From Fibrobacter sp. UBA4297 (GTDB lineage Bacteria > Fibrobacterota > Fibrobacteria > Fibrobacterales > Fibrobacteraceae): a stretch of 44,630 nt of DNA. The stretch covers positions 1 through 44,630 of the forward strand of contig NZ_DGUZ01000002.1 of NCBI RefSeq assembly GCF_002394865.1, written 5' to 3'. Positions within the stretch are counted from its first letter, which is position 1. Each line of letters starts with the position of its first letter. The notes below the pieces were generated by a model that did no database searches, had not been told where the DNA came from, and worked only from the letters and a program-made list of their open reading frames with translations. Made by a program: the position numbers and the translations under genes. Shown here in pieces: positions 40,878-44,630 of this stretch.

Positions 40878-42326
40878 TTATTCAACTATTTCCCAGTATC
40901 CGTTTTTATTGCTGCCGACACGTTTCAGAACACCCTCTTTCTGTAGTTTTGACATACTTTTAGCAACAGACACACGGTGAAGATTTAGCTGTTCGGCAAT
41001 TTCAGCTTGATTAGTTCTCGGATCACTCAAGATTATCTCAAGAATTTTCTTTTGACTATCAGTCAGTTTTATTGTAGCATTTATTGTAGCGCTTATTGTA
41101 GCGTTTATTGTAGCCTTTGCAGTCGGAATTACAGTCGGCTGTCCTTCATTCAATTCAAACGGAGTCACGTTAATCCTGTTGAAAGGGATCGTCACCACAA
41201 TGAAATTTTTCTCAATCTTTATGGAATCGCGACCATACGCCTCGACAATCTTCGGCACACCACGTCCCGACCGTTCGCTTAACCGCAGTTGCAAGAAAAT
41301 TGAAGCTAGGATTTCATTGACAGGGATGCTCACGCCCTTGTAAAAGCCCTCCAAATCCTGCTCAAGACCAAGACCGCCATGAGAAAGAATCTCTATACGG
41401 TCCGTAAAGACGCTGATCATGGGCGCATTCATTCCCAGCCACTTGTTATGAATAAACGCGTTCAATATTGCTTCGTGAAAAGCCTCGTAATCAAAAAGAG
41501 GAACATCCTTCCGCTCGGAAATACGTCCCCGTTCATCCGCCTGGATGATGTTGATGGCATCGCCGTATTCCAAAATTTTATCCATCGCATACAAAATACA
41601 GGAATTTCCGTATTCCTTGACTGAGAAAAGCGTATCAGCCTTGCTCTTGCCACTAAAAACGGAAACACGAATCGGAATGTCATTCGCATCCGAAAGCAGC
41701 AACGCCATAATGTTATAGCGTCCATCAGCAGTCAAGAGCCTGAGCGACTTCTTGAAAGTTTCCTTTCGAAGTGCAACGCCCTTCGCCCCATAATACATAA
41801 ACAGTTTTTCAAAAGTCAGTTCCTGCGCATAATCAGGAGCCGCCATACTGACAATCGTCGGAATGCCATTAGACAAAATGTTCAAAAGACGAATTTCCCA
41901 TTCAGGGAACTTCGAAAGTTTTTCTTTGCTTGAACCTATTCGGATAAAAGCTTGTGACAGGAACTTCGTTGGGACGGATTTCGCTGCAGGGACAGACAAC
42001 AAAACAAGACGTTTGCCGTCAATCTGAACATCTTCAACATCAAAAGCAACGCTCGGCTTTAAATTCCTCGCGAGATAATGCTTGTAAGGCTCATGATTAA
42101 CGTCCTTGTCAAAATTTACAGTCGTGCCGATGATTTCATGATTTGAATTGCGAATTCCCCACACGATATAACCAAATTCTCGGCCACACAATGCCGCTCC
42201 ATTCGAAATCGCCGAAATATACTCGCCAACCTCGTCTTTTGAAAACCAACTTTCCTTAAAGTCCAACCACTCGTATTCATGCGGAAGGGCTATCAAGCTC
42301 TTTATAAGGTTCTCTGATTTTGACAT
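40878..42326 (-). CDS. AlbA_2-type putative transcriptional regulator with ATPase-like domain and winged helix
   Basis: This 482-residue protein has an N-terminal Schlafen AlbA_2 domain (about 10-130: EYEWLDFKESWF, ISNGAALCGREFGYIVWGI), a GHKL-like ATP-binding part (about 270-380: DYEAFHEAILNAFIHN, RIEILSHGGL, SGRGVPKIVEAYG) and a C-terminal winged helix (about 425-480: TNQAEIAEQLNLHRVSVAK). The linker is a four-fold ATINAT-type repeat encoded by 12-base units. ATG 42326 is chosen because AGGAGG lies just before it; an upstream ATG overlaps the dinD stop but has no such site. It follows dinD and shares its mRNA. Members of this family are linked to regulation and phage defence; the role here is unknown. 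Confidence 0.88.
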   Translation of the reverse strand: MSKSENLIKSLIALPHEYEWLDFKESWFSKDEVGEYISAISNGAALCGREFGYIVWGIRNSNHEIIGTTVNFDKDVNHEPYKHYLARNLKPSVAFDVEDVQIDGKRLVLLSVPAAKSVPTKFLSQAFIRIGSSKEKLSKFPEWEIRLLNILSNGIPTIVSMAAPDYAQELTFEKLFMYYGAKGVALRKETFKKSLRLLTADGRYNIMALLLSDANDIPIRVSVFSGKSKADTLFSVKEYGNSCILYAMDKILEYGDAINIIQADERGRISERKDVPLFDYEAFHEAILNAFIHNKWLGMNAPMISVFTDRIEILSHGGLGLEQDLEGFYKGVSIPVNEILASIFLQLRLSERSGRGVPKIVEAYGRDSIKIEKNFIVVTIPFNRINVTPFELNEGQPTVIPTAKATINATISATINATIKLTDSQKKILEIILSDPRTNQAEIAEQLNLHRVSVAKSMSKLQKEGVLKRVGSNKNGYWEIVE

Positions 42327-42343
42327 AGGGCCTCCTGCGTTTT

Positions 42344-43183
42344 TCATTTCTTCGCAACGGCTTTCTTGCGCTCCTGTTTCAACTTTTGGGCACTGATTTT
42401 GGGCGTGGGGAGGTTTTCTGGCATTGTTCCGCCAAGTTCCGCAATCGTTTGGCGAACCTTCTTGCCTACGGCATAATGGGTTTCGTTTGCCCGTTCCTTC
42501 CCCTTGATGTTTTCACGACGGAGTTTGTCATCTGTCTGGGTGATGCGGAACAGGTTCGCAGCAAGTTCGGTGGCCCCCATGTGGTCCAAGATCTGTTCGT
42601 TTTTCTTGAGCCCCTTGCGCTTGTGAATATCCTTCATTCCCAACCCGTTGTAAAGTCCCTGGTAGCCACGATTTTGGAACACGGCGTAATCCACAGGCGT
42701 TTCAACACCGGCCGCCTTTGCAGAACTGGCAAGGAATTTGTTGCGAATGGTCACTTCGTCACGAATCGCCAGGCGTTTTTCGTCTTCCGAAAGCTGTGCC
42801 GCAGAGTCCGAAATTTCCTTCTGCCGGGTTTTAACAGCAAAATATGTTTGACCCAGGGCAATCACTTCTTTGCGGGGGTCTCCGTTCATCACAATCAGGT
42901 AACAAGCGTAACGCGAAAGCTTGATATCGGTGATTTCACGCTGGGCACCTTTAGCGAGGATTATCATTTTGCCGACGTCGGCAAAATGATCCTCAACATC
43001 CAACCCGCTGGCCTCACAGGCGGTTTTTGCACGGACAATCGATTCTTGAAAACGGCGCCACTGGGCATATTCAAGAGCCGTTTGCAGCTCCCTTGCATAC
43101 CAGAATTCAGTTCCATTTTCGTCGGTGTGCTTGATATTCTCGAAAGTCTGCTGAGAATAAGTGACAATTTCTTTTTTAGCCAT
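42344..43183 (-). CDS. dinD: DNA-damage-inducible protein D (DinD)
   Basis: This 279-residue protein matches DinD: QQTFENIKHTDENGTEFWYARELQ near the start, YAQWRRFQESIVRAKTAC, KLSRYACYLIVMNGDPRKEV, and QNRGYQGLYNGLGMKDIHKRKGL with ILDHMGATELAANLFRITQT. E. coli DinD is SOS-induced and inhibits RecA filament function; the same role is assumed, not shown. ATG 43183 is preferred because AGGAGG lies 5 bases upstream; a longer frame to 43261 would start inside the upstream terminator. No clear SOS box was found. The 19-base leader is nearly identical to that of the AlbA_2 gene behind it. Confidence 0.92.
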   Translation of the reverse strand: MAKKEIVTYSQQTFENIKHTDENGTEFWYARELQTALEYAQWRRFQESIVRAKTACEASGLDVEDHFADVGKMIILAKGAQREITDIKLSRYACYLIVMNGDPRKEVIALGQTYFAVKTRQKEISDSAAQLSEDEKRLAIRDEVTIRNKFLASSAKAAGVETPVDYAVFQNRGYQGLYNGLGMKDIHKRKGLKKNEQILDHMGATELAANLFRITQTDDKLRRENIKGKERANETHYAVGKKVRQTIAELGGTMPENLPTPKISAQKLKQERKKAVAKK

Positions 43184-43248
43184 AGGGCCTCCTGTGTTTA
43201 TTGTTTTTACTAGGAACGCCCTTGCAATACGGCAAAGCCAAATAAAGC

Positions 43249-43283
43249 AAAAGCGCATCATTCCTTTCTACGGAATGACGCGC
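43249..43283 (-). terminator. intrinsic terminator after the SIR2-like gene
   Basis: On the minus strand GCGCGTCATTCC-GTAGAAA-GGAATGATGCGC is a 12-bp stem with one G:U pair, followed by TTTTGC. It separates the SIR2-like unit from dinD. Confidence 0.8.
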
Positions 43284-43369
43284 ATGAGTGTAATGTACCT
43301 AATATCGCAAAAGTTGGCAAGAGGGGCAAGAAAATTTTACATCTGGTTTTACTTTTGATTTGCACTTTA

Positions 43370-44431
43370 TCACGGAAGCGTATAATAATCAAGTATCAGG
43401 TCAACCGCACTTGCGTCCTTGAGGATTCGGTTTTCTATCTCGGGCATTGGCTCGGGTTCGTTTCTTTTTTCAAAGTCCATGAGATCCAAATACGTCGAAA
43501 TCCTTAGACGGTTCTGAGAAGATAAGCCCATAGCCGTGGCATAGACCTTTGCGTTTCGAATAATCTCTGCACCACGAGGAATTCCTATAGATTCAAGGTT
43601 ATCCGGAATATAAGAGAATCCCATAAAATAGACTCGCTGTGCACTTTTCAGGAATTCTTGATACTTTGCCTTTTCAGTTTCATCGCGATTCTGGCGCTTT
43701 TCCCAGACAGTTTCCATCCTCTTGGCAATTTCTTGATATTTGCCATTTTCTACAGCACCAAAGGGAATTTCCTCAAGAGAGCCGATAAAGCCATTGACAT
43801 GAAATATTTGCATTTCTTTTATAAAGGCATGAGCGGCAGCATCTGCATATTGCTTGTCCGATGTCAGATACAAGAAGATGCAATATTCCAGGACGCGGTC
43901 ATAATTAAAGGTAAGGAACACCGTTTGTTTCAGGATTTCTTTCCAATTATCTTGCTGGTCTATCCGAGAAAGCAGATGTTGAATCCAGTCAATGTTGCCA
44001 AGCCGTGACGCTTGTTCCGCCTTCAAGATCTCGTAAGCTATCAGACGTTTTCCGAAATCAGCTTGTTCGTTTTGCTTTTGACCTAAGCGATTCTTCAAAA
44101 ATTCATCTGTCGAAACCATCATTGAATGGCGAATACTTTGGGCAAAAGGAAGAACAATCCCATCCATCAATTGATTGTAGAAGTTTTCATGTTCAGTGTA
44201 CGGTAAGACCCACGCATAATCTTTTCCGTATTGTCTTTTATTATCTGTACTTGAATAACCAAAATGCTCTTGATATAAATCAACTAGGAAAATATCAATT
44301 GAGTCGTTAGGGTCTCTAGGAAATTTTCTGCCGTAGTCGAAATTCTTCAACTTCTGCATCAGCATTGCACCCGTAGGGAATCCATACGGGACACTGCAAC
44401 CGGCACCTATGACAAAAACATCAGACATCAT
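43370..44431 (-). CDS. SIR2-like domain protein, possible NAD-cleaving defence effector
   Basis: This 353-residue protein begins with a SIR2-type nucleotide loop, SDVFVIGAGCSVPYGFPTGA (about 3-22), and has the later marks VFLTFNYDRVLEY (about 168-180), IFHVNGFIGSL (about 208-218) and RVYFMGFSYIPDN (about 266-278). This is the pattern of SIR2-like proteins found in bacterial defence systems, many of which degrade NAD. The N and H residues of the catalytic site would be in FNYD and HVNG. Its start overlaps the stop of the upstream gene, so the two are coupled. Specific defence type not identified. Confidence 0.75.
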   Translation of the reverse strand: MMSDVFVIGAGCSVPYGFPTGAMLMQKLKNFDYGRKFPRDPNDSIDIFLVDLYQEHFGYSSTDNKRQYGKDYAWVLPYTEHENFYNQLMDGIVLPFAQSIRHSMMVSTDEFLKNRLGQKQNEQADFGKRLIAYEILKAEQASRLGNIDWIQHLLSRIDQQDNWKEILKQTVFLTFNYDRVLEYCIFLYLTSDKQYADAAAHAFIKEMQIFHVNGFIGSLEEIPFGAVENGKYQEIAKRMETVWEKRQNRDETEKAKYQEFLKSAQRVYFMGFSYIPDNLESIGIPRGAEIIRNAKVYATAMGLSSQNRLRISTYLDLMDFEKRNEPEPMPEIENRILKDASAVDLILDYYTLP

Positions 44432-44630
44432 TTTTTCAACGAGTACGTCCTATTCTTGTTTGCCCCGTTGGAGACAATTTTGCCTTCTTCAACAAGTTCT
44501 GTTATGTAGTCCTTAGTTCGAGAAATCTTCAAGCCTATAACATCAGCAATTTCTCGTGAGCGGGCTTCTTCGTGTTCAGCAAGGTATTCGACAATCTTTT
44601 CCTTGAAATTTATCGCCGATTTATCGCCGA
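44428..44630 (-). CDS. C-terminal winged helix of an AlbA_2-type regulator (5' part outside window)
   Basis: Only the last 67 codons are present. They read as a winged helix: EKIVEYLAEHEEARSREIA, LKISRTKDYITELVEEGKI, then GANKNRTYSLKK at the end. This tail is typical of AlbA_2/GHKL regulators like the one at 40878-42326. The window edge contains two 11-base repeats (ATTTATCGCCG) that encode the linker; an 11-base unit shifts the frame when its number changes. The stop overlaps the SIR2-like start (ATGATG). Confidence 0.7.
   Translation of the reverse strand, partial: GDKSAINFKEKIVEYLAEHEEARSREIADVIGLKISRTKDYITELVEEGKIVSNGANKNRTYSLKK

Noticed and set aside
43184..43369. A LexA box upstream of dinD
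   Set aside because: Only a half-like GTGCA was seen, far from the start; no full dyad of the Fibrobacter type was found by eye.

Overview
The window looks like chromosomal DNA of a Fibrobacter, close to F. succinogenes. It carries secreted hemicellulases that combine a catalytic domain, one or two CBM6 modules and a short C-terminal tail domain. It also has a lipoprotein with the Fibrobacter major paralogous (FISUMP, TIGR02145) domain, a TIGR02147-family regulator and poly-serine linkers. No rRNA or tRNA gene and no CRISPR array was seen. All assignments come from reading motifs in the sequence; no database search was run.

Region 1 (1-24.8 kb) is a hemicellulose-degradation cluster. On the minus strand it holds a GH141-like beta-helix enzyme (cut by the left edge), a GH27 alpha-galactosidase, a CE1 esterase, a GH43 beta-xylosidase type, a CE6 acetylxylan esterase, a GH30_8 type glucuronoxylanase and three tandem GH43 arabinofuranosidase types. 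A second CE1 esterase is on the plus strand. The enzymes cover the xylan backbone, arabinosyl, acetyl and feruloyl side groups, and galactosyl decorations. Most genes appear to be transcribed alone, each with its own terminator. Ten of the minus-strand transcription units share a 19-bp palindrome (consensus YATTGACWWTTTATCCATR) upstream of their start codons: nine enzyme units at 91-108 bp, and a TIGR02147-family regulator/lipoprotein pair at 65 bp. The regulator and lipoprotein genes overlap by 4 bp, and this pair is the best local candidate for the switch of the regulon. An eleventh copy has no gene. About 14 kb of the cluster, including the regulator, lies between two inverted copies of an uncharacterised element of about 270 bp.

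Inside the cluster, at 3.3-4.0 kb, is a complete type III toxin-antitoxin locus of TenpIN type: promoter, two 51-nt RNA repeats that can each fold as an H-type pseudoknot, a terminator and the toxin gene.

Region 2 (25-36.5 kb) holds ordinary and envelope genes: a triple-FKBP prolyl isomerase, a membrane-anchored protein overlapping a PorV-like outer-membrane barrel with an inserted beta-propeller, rsmG, a predicted outer-membrane protein, a small membrane protein, queH, the FISUMP lipoprotein and a YgiQ radical-SAM protein with a long arginine/acid-rich tail. The PorV-like protein may be linked to the enzymes, because their C-terminal tails resemble type IX secretion sorting domains.

Region 3 (36.5-44.6 kb) is accessory. 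It has an XRE-ImmA/PIN pair of toxin-antitoxin layout, prmA with a duplicated 3' end, a Fic-family protein lacking the catalytic histidine, a small gene broken by a stop codon, an AlbA_2-type regulator with dinD, and a SIR2-like gene behind the end of another probable AlbA_2-type regulator, which runs off the right edge.
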